From: JAAELZ01 sp965237995
GTDB taxonomy: Bacteria; Pseudomonadota; Gammaproteobacteria; Arenicellales; Poriferihabitantaceae
DNA length: 64,000 bases
Direction of reading: 5' to 3'
NCBI GenBank assembly: GCA_965237995.1
Contig: CBDEGO010000003.1
Location: 1 to 64,000 of the forward strand
The notes beneath the pieces are model-generated. The model had not been told where the DNA came from and did not search any database. It was given only the letters and a program-made list of their open reading frames with translations. Of this stretch, positions 41,997 to 50,723 are shown in pieces. The position numbers and the translations under genes were made by a program. Position 1 is the first letter of the stretch. The number at the start of each line of letters is the position of its first letter.

Positions 41997-43226
41997 CTAC
42001 TTTTTTGTGCGGTCTAAATAAGTGTAAATCGCCACTCCGATAAGTTGCAAACTAAGTAAAATGGAAAATGCGACCTGATATCCGAATGGCGCATAATTTG
42101 CAGAGCCGTTTGCCGTAAACAAGTTAAGAATTTCGCCCAGCCCCCATTGTGCAAAAAAAGCTAGGGTGAATACCAATAAGTTTAGAGCAGTATTGACACG
42201 GCCCGCCAGCTCCTTTGCAAAGAGCTGAGATAGGGCAGCGTAACTCAACGCACCAGCGCTGGCGAAGTAGGCAATGGCAATCCACAGCCAATCAGCATGT
42301 CGAACCACTTCTAAGATAAGTAATAGTTGCAACGCCATGTATATAGTCATACCTAGCATCGCAATCTGAAAAGTGGTGAAACCGCGGCGAGTTAAGCGCT
42401 CTGTGAAAAAGCCAAGAGTACCAAAACCTAATATGACCGCTACACCGACCCAGAACAAGGTGTGAGCAATCTGCTCTCGGCTATAGCCCGCTACATCTCT
42501 AAGCCACGGCCCCGACCATAAGCTAGATGTAGAAAGAATAGTCGCTTGAGATGCTACTGCCCACGGTGCAATTTTCCAAAACTTGACGGATTTAAACACA
42601 AATTTAAACCCTTCTATGTGATGTGAAATGGGTGCTGGGGCATCTCTTTCGGCCCTTCTTGGCACGATAAACCAGACAAGCGCAGCGGTGACCAATAGAC
42701 AAGCTGAGAAAAACCAAAAGATGCCTCGCCATGAGGTAAACTGGAGAGCGAACTCGATAGGCGTTGATGCGGCTAATACCCCTAGGCCGCCGGACATCAT
42801 GAAAATACCGTTAATTAACGGCAGCTTTTCTTGAGGAAACCACTGTACGAACGCTTTAAAACTAGCCATTAAGCAAGCAGAAACACCTAAACCGATCAGT
42901 GCGCGCCCGAACAATAAACCGCCGAATGCCTGAGAATAAGCGAAGATAGCGGCGCCGAGTGACGCGAACAACAGTAATAGGGCTTCTGTGCGTCTCGGAC
43001 CATATCGATCTAATAATATACCTAAAGGCAGTTGAGCCAAGGCGAAGGTGACAAAATAAGTGCTGCCTAGTAGGCCAAGTTGCCCTGCATCGATGTTTAA
43101 ATCATGGGCTAAGTCACCGGCTAAGACGGTATTCACCACTCGTAATAAATACGAAAGGAAATAGCCGCACATAAAGGGCACGAATATACGCAGGACGACT
43201 GAAAGTCGTAGTATGTCTGAACTCAA
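41997..43226 (-). CDS. MFS transporter
   Basis: This 409-residue carrier has 12 predicted helices. The first cytoplasmic loop motif between helices 2 and 3 reads GILLDRYGPRRTEALLL near residue 68, the usual major-facilitator signature. The substrate cannot be assigned. It runs convergent to the aor operon and downstream of the TRAP permease genes, with an 89-bp gap, so it may be co-expressed with the latter. Confidence 0.85.
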   Translation of the reverse strand: MSSDILRLSVVLRIFVPFMCGYFLSYLLRVVNTVLAGDLAHDLNIDAGQLGLLGSTYFVTFALAQLPLGILLDRYGPRRTEALLLLFASLGAAIFAYSQAFGGLLFGRALIGLGVSACLMASFKAFVQWFPQEKLPLINGIFMMSGGLGVLAASTPIEFALQFTSWRGIFWFFSACLLVTAALVWFIVPRRAERDAPAPISHHIEGFKFVFKSVKFWKIAPWAVASQATILSTSSLWSGPWLRDVAGYSREQIAHTLFWVGVAVILGFGTLGFFTERLTRRGFTTFQIAMLGMTIYMALQLLLILEVVRHADWLWIAIAYFASAGALSYAALSQLFAKELAGRVNTALNLLVFTLAFFAQWGLGEILNLFTANGSANYAPFGYQVAFSILLSLQLIGVAIYTYLDRTKK

Positions 43227-43315
43227 GGCTACAAAGTGTAAGGTAACTAACCTTAATTAATCAGAGAGTTGACCATTTTATAAGCAACCGTGATGTGTTG
43301 CTATCAATACTTAGA

Positions 43316-44722
43316 TCAAAGGTTTAAGAATAGCGACGGTAGCCATAACACAATACTTGGCGTGCTAATTAGTACGGCAATGGTAATAAAGTCGGCAATA
43401 AAAAACGGTGCGCAGCCTCGAAACACGTCTTGCACGCTGACTTCTGGTCTTACACTGGCAACAACAAAGCAATTGAGCCCGATAGGGGGCGTAATAAGGC
43501 AAAGCTCCGCCATTTTCACCACAATGATACCGAACCAAATTGCACAACCGGTACCCGACATGCCAAAAGCAGAATCTACCGCAGCGACATCCATACCACC
43601 ATTTAAGGCAATCACAGCAGGAAATACGACGGGCAAGGTGAGCAGCAGCATCCCGATGGCGTCCATAAACATGCCTAATAAGGCGTAGGCAGCGAGAATT
43701 AACAGTAGTGTCAGCATTGGGCTTTGATCTAAGCTAGAAATCCAGCCTGCGAAAGCACGAGGAAGATCAGCAAAGCCGAGGAATCGCACGTACAGCAATA
43801 CCCCCCATATGATGGTGAAAATAGCGACGGTGAGCTTTCCTGTTTCAATCAGTGCATCTTTTAATTGTGGCCATTTCATGCCTTTAAAAAATGCCATACA
43901 TAGAATCAGGAAGGCACCTAATGACCCCGCCTCAGTTGGCGTGCCGACGCCGCCGTATATACATATAACAATAATACCGATGACAAAGAAAATAGGGAGC
44001 GCGCCAGGAAGGGACTGTAAACGCTGCTTCCAGCTATAGCCGCTTACTGGTGGGCCAAGGTGCTTACGAAACTTAGCCAGGAAAATAATTAATCCAGCGT
44101 AGATAAAGGCTGATACAACGCCAGGTAGAAACCCCGCCATAAGCAAAGCGCCTACGTCTTGTTCCACAATAATGGCATAGATGACCAAAATGGCGGAGGG
44201 AGGAATTAGCGAAGCCAAGGTGCCGCCTGCTGCAACCACTCCAGCGGCAAAGCGTTTGTCGTAACCCAATTTAAGCATTTCTGGAATGGCGATACGCGCG
44301 AATACCGCAGAGGTGGCGACGGATGCCCCTGAAACTGCAGCAAAGCCTGCTGTCGAAAAAACCGTCGCAACACCCATTCCCCCAGGCAGCCAACCGACCC
44401 AGCGCTTAGCCGCTTCAAACAAAGCTTTAGTTAAGCCTGCGTGATAAGCAAGAAAGCCAATAAGAATAAACGTCGGAATTAGGGAAAGTGCCAGTGTAGA
44501 TACTTTCGAGTGCGGAACGGTGCCAGCCATTTTAACGGCGACCCAAAAACCTTTGTCAAAACCAAGTTTGGCGCTAAAAATCCACACTAAACCGATAAAG
44601 CCTGCAAGAGCCGCTGCTAAGCCGACGCGCATGCCAAGCACCACTAACGAGATCATTAAAACGGTCACCCATATTCCAATATCTAAGGAGTGCATCGACA
44701 ATAGTGTTTCACTGAGGCTCAT
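43316..44722 (-). CDS. TRAP transporter large permease (DctM)
   Basis: This 468-residue membrane protein has about 12 helices and the family patterns GMGVATVFSTAGFAAVSGAS near residue 95, ATSAVFARIAIPEMLKLGYD near 115 and AAGGTLASLIPPSAILVIYA near 144. It is the sodium-coupled transport subunit. Its start overlaps the dctQ stop by four bases (ATGA type), so the two are translated together. The substrate of the transporter is set by the binding protein upstream. Confidence 0.92.
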   Translation of the reverse strand: MSLSETLLSMHSLDIGIWVTVLMISLVVLGMRVGLAAALAGFIGLVWIFSAKLGFDKGFWVAVKMAGTVPHSKVSTLALSLIPTFILIGFLAYHAGLTKALFEAAKRWVGWLPGGMGVATVFSTAGFAAVSGASVATSAVFARIAIPEMLKLGYDKRFAAGVVAAGGTLASLIPPSAILVIYAIIVEQDVGALLMAGFLPGVVSAFIYAGLIIFLAKFRKHLGPPVSGYSWKQRLQSLPGALPIFFVIGIIVICIYGGVGTPTEAGSLGAFLILCMAFFKGMKWPQLKDALIETGKLTVAIFTIIWGVLLYVRFLGFADLPRAFAGWISSLDQSPMLTLLLILAAYALLGMFMDAIGMLLLTLPVVFPAVIALNGGMDVAAVDSAFGMSGTGCAIWFGIIVVKMAELCLITPPIGLNCFVVASVRPEVSVQDVFRGCAPFFIADFITIAVLISTPSIVLWLPSLFLNL

Positions 44723-45357
44723 GGACGTGCCTCATCGCTGGGGGCGATCAATTCTTCGGATATCCCCGCCGCCTCTTTTGCCGCCACAGTAGCCGCATCT
44801 TCAATCAATGGAACAGCAATTGGGTTGAGAGATTTTTCTTTAATGGCTCGCGCATAAGCCCAAAGTTGCAGCAATAGACGCAGGCTGAGTATCATTAATG
44901 CAAAAGGCACCACCAACTTAGCTGGCCATGTCGGCAATTCGATATCCAAAGAAGAATCGCCTATTTGAAAAGCGCGTAGAAAGTGCAAATAAGACCCATA
45001 GGTAAGCAGGGTGGTTAGTATCAGCATGCATAGTGTTGTGAAGAATTCTGAGTACCACAATGGCAAACCGCGTAAGCGTCCGATCACCATGTCCATGCGG
45101 ATATGCCCTCCTATACGTTGGACGTAAGAGATGCCGAGAATGGCAAAGAACACAATTGCTTGTTCAATAATGTCAACGTAACCCATCACAGGCTGATTGA
45201 AAATCCATCGACCAAGAGAGTTACAGGTCGCTAGAAATATTAAACCCAGAATGGTCAGACCTCCAATAAAAACTAGAACAGTTTCTAACTTAAATAGCCA
45301 TTGATCTAAGCGGCTAAGTAAACTGGAATCAATATTGACCGAGGATGTTGAAGACAT
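44719..45357 (-). CDS. TRAP transporter small permease (DctQ)
   Basis: This 212-residue protein has four helices (first near residues 28-50). The GRWIFNQPVMGYVDIIEQAI and RIGGHIRMDMV segments are typical of DctQ. The C-terminal ~50 residues are hydrophilic and alanine-rich. It forms the membrane part with DctM, overlapping it by four bases. Two strong hairpins separate it from dctP. Confidence 0.9.
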   Translation of the reverse strand: MSSTSSVNIDSSLLSRLDQWLFKLETVLVFIGGLTILGLIFLATCNSLGRWIFNQPVMGYVDIIEQAIVFFAILGISYVQRIGGHIRMDMVIGRLRGLPLWYSEFFTTLCMLILTTLLTYGSYLHFLRAFQIGDSSLDIELPTWPAKLVVPFALMILSLRLLLQLWAYARAIKEKSLNPIAVPLIEDAATVAAKEAAGISEELIAPSDEARP

Positions 45358-45380
45358 AGCTAGGTTTTATACGCGTTGCC

Positions 45381-45420
45381 TTTCAGCGTACAGAATGCAA
45401 TCGTCGACTGTACGCTGAAA
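45381..45420 (-). promoter_or_regulatory. 13-bp perfect hairpin in the dctP-dctQ gap
   Basis: tttcagcgtacag and ctgtacgctgaaa enclose a 14-base loop. It lies past the first hairpin on the minus strand and shares its initial T run with that hairpin's tail. Likely a transcript-stability or attenuation element. Confidence 0.6.
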
Positions 45421-45429
45421 AATTAAGGC

Positions 45430-45458
45430 TAATAGCCTATATAAGTTATAGGCTATTA
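45430..45458 (-). terminator. 12-bp perfect hairpin after dctP
   Basis: On the minus strand TAATAGCCTATA-ACTTA-TATAGGCTATTA is followed by GCCTTAATTTTT. It lies 14 bp past the dctP stop and fits a partial terminator that leaves more binding protein than permease. Confidence 0.6.
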
Positions 45459-45472
45459 CAAGCTAGAGTTTG

Positions 45473-46471
45473 CTACTGATTGAATAAGGCTTCAGTGTAG
45501 TCGAATAACTCTTGTGCGTTAAAATCACCCGCATACTTTTTAACCCATGCAGCACGTACTGCGCTAGCAACATCATTTAACTCGGCAACTTGAGCGTCAT
45601 CAAAAGTGACGGCGGTCAGACCCGCTTCTTTAACCGCCGCATCAAATTTGCCGATTGTATTGTTGTCGTAGTTATCAATATAGTACTCCATCGCTTCATC
45701 GATTGAACCCATAAGGGCCGCGCGATGGGCCTCAGATAAGCCAGCTAAAGCATCGGTGTTTACAATAACAGGGCAATCGGCAGAACCCAAGTTTAAGTTT
45801 GTGGTGTACCACTTGCCAACAGTATAAGACTTGGTGGCTAAGTGTAGGTGCTGTGCACCGCCGGGGCCGTCAATAACACCCGAATCCATTGATTGACGAA
45901 CCTCTGAGAAGGGTACATTAGTTTTCACCGCGCCATAATTAGCTAGCACCGATAACATGCCGCCTGGGCCACGTACGCGAAGCCCTTCAAAGTCTGAAAG
46001 TGACGCTGGTGCCTCACCCTTAGCGACGATGTTATATTGAGGTAGTGGTGTTGGCATCAAGATAGTGGCACTCCAACGGCCTAAATCTTCAACTACTGTA
46101 GGATGAGCATGCACTGCATCAAGTATTTCACGTACGCGGCTTAGCGATAAGTCTTTAAGGTAGGGAAGTTCGTAGGCAGTAATCGTCGGGTTCTTACCCG
46201 GGTGGTAAAAGGAACAAGTTTGTGCCATTTCAAAAGCGCCAATGGATATCCCGTCCAAGTTTTCTTTAGACTTTGACAGGCCACCGTAAGAAATATTAAG
46301 GGTGAAGTCACCGTTAGATTTCTCGGCAACTAGTTCAGCCAATTTTTCAACGTGCTCCGTGAATGCTCTGCGTTTACCCCACAACGAAACGTTCCACTCC
46401 AAAGCTATCGTTTCTGCGGAAAATGCAATGGTTATAGCAGCAAGCGTAAGTTTTACTAGTTTGTTTTTCAT
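45473..46471 (-). CDS. TRAP transporter substrate-binding protein (DctP family)
   Basis: This 332-residue protein (from the ATG at 46471, chosen because it opens a clean signal peptide and has a GAGAG ribosome site 6 bases before it; the longer frame to 46537 does not) is a periplasmic DctP/TakP-type receptor. The mature start is ALEWNVSLWGKRRAF near residue 24. Family features are LRVRGPGGMLSVLANYGA with its conserved Arg near 154, and FSEVRQSMDSGVIDGPGGA near 180. The acid it binds is unknown; nearby catabolic genes suggest a small organic acid or sulfonate. Confidence 0.88.
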   Translation of the reverse strand: MKNKLVKLTLAAITIAFSAETIALEWNVSLWGKRRAFTEHVEKLAELVAEKSNGDFTLNISYGGLSKSKENLDGISIGAFEMAQTCSFYHPGKNPTITAYELPYLKDLSLSRVREILDAVHAHPTVVEDLGRWSATILMPTPLPQYNIVAKGEAPASLSDFEGLRVRGPGGMLSVLANYGAVKTNVPFSEVRQSMDSGVIDGPGGAQHLHLATKSYTVGKWYTTNLNLGSADCPVIVNTDALAGLSEAHRAALMGSIDEAMEYYIDNYDNNTIGKFDAAVKEAGLTAVTFDDAQVAELNDVASAVRAAWVKKYAGDFNAQELFDYTEALFNQ

Positions 46472-46726
46472 GTTGTTCTCTCTCACTCGTTTAATAATAT
46501 TGGTAGAAGTACATTGTACTTGAATATTAGATAACAATTTGTGCGTTAATTAAAGCTGCAGTCGCAAAATTATAGTAATCAGGTGAAACAATAATTTATT
46601 TGTTGCAATTGGGCGTATTCAGTGCGCCGAACTTTTTAACAGCAACTTCGCTGGAAGTATGTTTGCTTAAAATAGTTTATTATTGCAGTAATTTTTCATA
46701 AAAATGTACAGCAGAACTAAATAAAG

Positions 46727-48142
46727 ATGGATAAAAACTTTAGCAGTCGTAACACTACTCAGAAAGCATTACGCATTAATTTAGATGAAAAGAAATACGG
46801 CACTATTGCAGAAATTGGTGCTGGGCAGGAAGCGGCGCGCCAGTTTTTCTTGGCGGGTGCGGCCGCTGGCACAGTCGCCAAAACGATGTCAGCTTATGAT
46901 ATGCAGTTTTCTGATGCCATTTATGGCGTGCAAGAGGGCGGACGTTATGTAAGCAGTGAAAGAGTGAAGGCCATGCTCGAAAAAGAGTTTGGCCTTGTTG
47001 TAGGCCGAGTAGGGGATACTCGGCCCAAAGCGTCACGGTTTTTTGCCTATGCAGCCACTGTTTCAGCTAAAAGCTTTAATCGCGATAACGAATGCCATGC
47101 ATGGTGTGGAATGCGCGTACAAATGTATCCGGGCGCCGAGCCGTCAGACGTAGTCGTGCATGCACGCATGCTAGACAATACAGCAGAGCAGCAGCAAGAA
47201 GCACTTGGTGTGCTTGGGGTCAATTTAATCTATGCGGCTTATTACTATTTCGAGAATCCCAAAGAGATCATCGACTCTTTAACCGACAGTTTAGAAAAAG
47301 GCCGTATCGAGATTGATTCAATTGAGTTTAAAGGGCCGTATTTTGAAGAAGTCGATAACCGAGCCATAAACCTACATCTAATTCGTAGCTGGAAAACGCG
47401 AGCTATTATGTTTAAGCCAGATGGTTCGATTGCTGTCCCCGCTGAGATGCTCTATAAGAAAAACGTATTAACCATCCGAGGTTCGTTTAGGCCAGTTACC
47501 AAGCTCAATGTCGACATGATTGAGCAAGGCCTGAAATCATTTCGTAAGTTGAGCGGAGTGAATAAAAATAATACCGTTGCGATTGCCGAAATCTCGTTGA
47601 ACGATGTACGCGGTAATGACTTAATGGTACCAGAAGGCGATTTAATCTCCCGTGTACGCTTGTTGAATACGCTAGGTTATAGCGTAATGATTTCTGATTA
47701 CACGCGCTATTTCTCGTTGCGCGCATACTTTCGTCAATATACCAAACTACAAATTGGCATTGTAGTGGGTATCATCAATATAAAGCAGATTTTTGATGAA
47801 GATAGTTATAAAGGAGTAGAAGGCGGCATTCTTGAGGGTTTTGGTAAGCTATTTCCTGATAACACGCGTGTATTCGTTTATCCCGAGTTGCTGGAAGATG
47901 GTGAGATGTGCGATTACACTACGGTAAAAGTAAAAGACCACTTAAGACTGTTATACCGTCATTTGTTGGAAAATGGCTTTATATTTGGTATCGCTTGTAG
48001 CGACAAAAATTTATTTAAAATTTATTCACGAGAGATACTGAAAAAAATGACTTCAGGCCCGGGAGACTGGCAAGAAAGCTTACCGGAAGGAGTTGCGGAA
48101 AGAATCATGCGCCACAAAATGTTTGGCTACAAAGAACCTTAA
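46727..48142 (+). CDS. conserved protein of unknown function, ~471 aa
   Basis: The protein has no signal peptide and no membrane helix. Its N-terminal part, TIAEIGAGQEAARQFFLAG then SAYDMQFSDAIYG, belongs to a large protein found widely in bacteria, often misnamed as a TonB receptor or a nucleotidyl transferase; I do not trust either name. Other marks: NECHAWCGMRVQMYPG near residue 122, EALGVLGVNLIYAAYYYF near 157. It probably acts in the cytoplasm. It stands alone, divergent from dctP and convergent with the MscS gene. Confidence 0.75.
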   Translation: MDKNFSSRNTTQKALRINLDEKKYGTIAEIGAGQEAARQFFLAGAAAGTVAKTMSAYDMQFSDAIYGVQEGGRYVSSERVKAMLEKEFGLVVGRVGDTRPKASRFFAYAATVSAKSFNRDNECHAWCGMRVQMYPGAEPSDVVVHARMLDNTAEQQQEALGVLGVNLIYAAYYYFENPKEIIDSLTDSLEKGRIEIDSIEFKGPYFEEVDNRAINLHLIRSWKTRAIMFKPDGSIAVPAEMLYKKNVLTIRGSFRPVTKLNVDMIEQGLKSFRKLSGVNKNNTVAIAEISLNDVRGNDLMVPEGDLISRVRLLNTLGYSVMISDYTRYFSLRAYFRQYTKLQIGIVVGIINIKQIFDEDSYKGVEGGILEGFGKLFPDNTRVFVYPELLEDGEMCDYTTVKVKDHLRLLYRHLLENGFIFGIACSDKNLFKIYSREILKKMTSGPGDWQESLPEGVAERIMRHKMFGYKEP

Positions 48143-48187
48143 TTATTGAGTACGTAATCTCAGTGATTAGGTAAGCCTAGACGCTCT

Positions 48188-49468
48188 TTAGTCTAGCGGT
48201 ACAGGGTTTTTGAAAATAACTTCTCGGTGAGGAAACGGAATATCTACGCCGTTTTCTTTAAAGCTATCCCAAAGCGCTAGCAGTACTCTGCCACGAATAT
48301 TGGTAAGACCATTTTGTGGGTCAAGTATCCAAAAGCGTAATACAAAATTTAGTGAAGAATCTCCGAATTCTGTCATCCAACAAACGGGCGGTTTACCATT
48401 AGGCATGCGCTCAACAGAAGAGCATGCTTCAATGGCTAAGCGCGTTACTTGGTGCGGATCACTGTCATAAGACACACCAAATGGCACGTCTAAGCGGATT
48501 AGCTTATCGGTAAATGACCAATTCACTACCTGTTGAGTAATGAAATCCTCATTGGGAATAAGGTATTCTTTGCCGTCACGAGTCACAACCGATACGAATC
48601 GGGCACGCAACTCTCTAATCCATCCGAAGGTGTCTCCCAGTGAAATGGTATCCCCCGGTTTTATCGATTTATCCAGCAAAATAATAATCCCCGAGATAAA
48701 GTTGGATACCACTTTCTGCAATCCGAAGCCAATACCCACGCCAACCGCACCGGAAAATACGGTCAATGCAGTTAGATCAATGCCGACGCTAGATGCGGCC
48801 ATCACCACAGCGATGATGTACAAAAATATCTTAACGATCTTGCCAATCAATACTTTTAGCGAAGGCGTTAGATCGTCAACTTTGTATATTTGTTTGTCGA
48901 CAAAACTGCCCATGGTGCCTGCTATCCACAGCAGTCCAACGACTAGCAAGATACCTTGAATAAACTTAAGTAAAGATAAGCGAAAACCGCCAATGGTAAA
49001 GGCAAAAGAGTCTAATGCGGCGCCTGTATTTTGCAGTAGGCCTAACATCGCAAGCGCAACCACAGCCCAACAGACCATGGCCACAGCACGAGACAATGTA
49101 CGATTACGAATAATCTTAGAGAGAACCGAAATCCCCACCCATGCTAGAGCCAGCCGAGCAGCAACGCCAATGAAGTAGCTACGGCTCGGCCAGGTTAGCT
49201 GTTGCATTATGCTGTATATCAAGCACAACAACAGGAAGAATACGATCCATCGCGTTGATCTAAGCAGTGCCACCGAAAAGCGTAATAGCTTGGGTTGACC
49301 TTTAATTAGCCTTACCTTTTTCTCGGCTAGCGGCTCGACTTTATAGGCAATTAATCTCGAAATACCGTAAGCAGCAATGAGAATCAGTAGTTGATAGATA
49401 GACCAAGGCTGAAAAAACGTTGCCCAAGTATCTTGTGCCCAATTAATAATAGCTTGTGACGTGTTCAG
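48188..49468 (-). CDS. mechanosensitive channel, MscS family, probable CTG start
   Basis: The C-terminal part carries the MscS domain: TALTVFSGAVGVGIGFGLQK near residue 235 from the chosen start, then SGIIILLDKSIKPGDTISLG and WIRELRARFVSVVTRDGKEY. The usual ATG/GTG start would be GTG 49273, giving 361 residues. The same frame stays open far upstream and reads convincing protein there (NTSQAIINWAQDTWATFFQP, then YQLLILIAAYGISRLIAYKV), including one more hydrophobic helix. The first candidate start is CTG 49468, preceded at seven bases by GAGG; no ATG, GTG or TTG precedes it before the in-frame stop. I extend to that CTG (426 residues). A missed frameshift is the alternative. Confidence 0.75.
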   Translation of the reverse strand: MNTSQAIINWAQDTWATFFQPWSIYQLLILIAAYGISRLIAYKVEPLAEKKVRLIKGQPKLLRFSVALLRSTRWIVFFLLLCLIYSIMQQLTWPSRSYFIGVAARLALAWVGISVLSKIIRNRTLSRAVAMVCWAVVALAMLGLLQNTGAALDSFAFTIGGFRLSLLKFIQGILLVVGLLWIAGTMGSFVDKQIYKVDDLTPSLKVLIGKIVKIFLYIIAVVMAASSVGIDLTALTVFSGAVGVGIGFGLQKVVSNFISGIIILLDKSIKPGDTISLGDTFGWIRELRARFVSVVTRDGKEYLIPNEDFITQQVVNWSFTDKLIRLDVPFGVSYDSDPHQVTRLAIEACSSVERMPNGKPPVCWMTEFGDSSLNFVLRFWILDPQNGLTNIRGRVLLALWDSFKENGVDIPFPHREVIFKNPVPLD

Positions 49469-49715
49469 AAAAAGCCCTCGGGTTTGGTGATCATATGCGC
49501 GTGATATTATTTTAAAGCTATTCTAACAAACTGACTCTATTTATAGTGGCTAGTTCGCGCGTTGATTGTTGAATAATCTGTCTCGATACTACTTATCCTA
49601 TTGTTTTACAACTACAATTAGCACCCTATTTAGCAGAAGGGAACAGGTTGATTTAAGGCTTTCAGTTATATTGCCACTGTTTTTTGATAACTAACCCTAC
49701 AAATAATAAAGTAAA

Positions 49716-50678
49716 ATGACCGAAGTGTTATCAGATGTTTTCTGTTTAGAGTGTGGCGCAGAAAATGCAGATCAAAAGAAGATTACAAAGTTAGAACGCA
49801 TCCTGCATAAACTTAAGCTATCTAACTCAACCCGTTGTCACCTCTGCGGAGCGCTAACAAAAACATATCAAACTAAGAGGGGTAGATCTCTGCTATTTAT
49901 AGCTGGGCTGGGCTTATGTGTTTTAGGCTTGTTATTCTACTTGGTCAATCTACGGTCATCGGATGATCAACTTAGTTCACAGAAGGTTGAACAGGCGTCA
50001 GTTGATAAGCGCAGTGCAACAAAACTTGAGTCACAACTAAAAGCGCAAAAAACAAGCACAATAATCGCTGATCAAAAAGTCGCACTTGAAGTGACTAACG
50101 CCAAAATAGCAGAGCAGCTAGCGCAGATAGAACAATCAAAGAAGTTACAGCAAGAATTAACGCAAACCGTCAAAAGTCTAAGAGGGGAACTTGCACAAAC
50201 AAGCGAAAAGCTATCTAACAGTCACGCTCGAATTGAGGCGCTTAAACAGCAAGAACAGATGATAGACCAGAAAATTGGTCAAGCTATTGCCGGCGCCGAT
50301 CAGGGTGTCTCTAAATTGTCGTTAGATACATCAACCGAAAGTAAGCCAAAGCCAAAGGAAAGTCTAAACGAACTAGCATCAGACACGCCGGAGGCTAATC
50401 CAGAAAGCTTTACGATTCAGTTAGCTAGTTTGGAAAGTTTTGCAGATGTGCAGCGTTTTATAGGGTCGCTAGAGCGATCAAGTGAAATGACTCAACCCTT
50501 TTATTATTACCTTTCAAAAAAGCAGACGAAGCCATGGTATCCAATATTGTATGGCACGTATGCAACACGGGAAGCAGCGGTTCAACAGATTGCTAAATTA
50601 CCTAAGTCGTTGAGGGCACGTAAGCCATTGGCTCGACAAATAAAAGCAAATTCAGAACCGATGATTCGGTATGAATGA
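49716..50678 (+). CDS. zinc-ribbon and SPOR-domain membrane protein
   Basis: This 320-residue protein combines an N-terminal zinc ribbon (Cys10, Cys13, Cys41, Cys44), one membrane helix (about 61-83), a long coiled-coil segment rich in Gln, Lys and Glu (~95-190), and a C-terminal SPOR domain (~232-310, beginning ESFTIQLASLES). SPOR domains bind denuded peptidoglycan at division sites, so the C-terminus would be periplasmic and the zinc ribbon cytoplasmic. That combination resembles DamX-like division proteins but with the extra zinc ribbon. It stands alone, convergent with the aminotransferase. Confidence 0.8.
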   Translation: MTEVLSDVFCLECGAENADQKKITKLERILHKLKLSNSTRCHLCGALTKTYQTKRGRSLLFIAGLGLCVLGLLFYLVNLRSSDDQLSSQKVEQASVDKRSATKLESQLKAQKTSTIIADQKVALEVTNAKIAEQLAQIEQSKKLQQELTQTVKSLRGELAQTSEKLSNSHARIEALKQQEQMIDQKIGQAIAGADQGVSKLSLDTSTESKPKPKESLNELASDTPEANPESFTIQLASLESFADVQRFIGSLERSSEMTQPFYYYLSKKQTKPWYPILYGTYATREAAVQQIAKLPKSLRARKPLARQIKANSEPMIRYE

Positions 50679-50723
50679 TTAACGGCCTTCTTAAAGGAAG
50701 GCTATAGTTGATAAAATTTGCGT

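Noticed and set aside
50684..50703. gccttc/gaaggc hairpin between the SPOR and aminotransferase genes
   Set aside because: The stem is six base pairs with no T tract on either strand, too weak to call a terminator.
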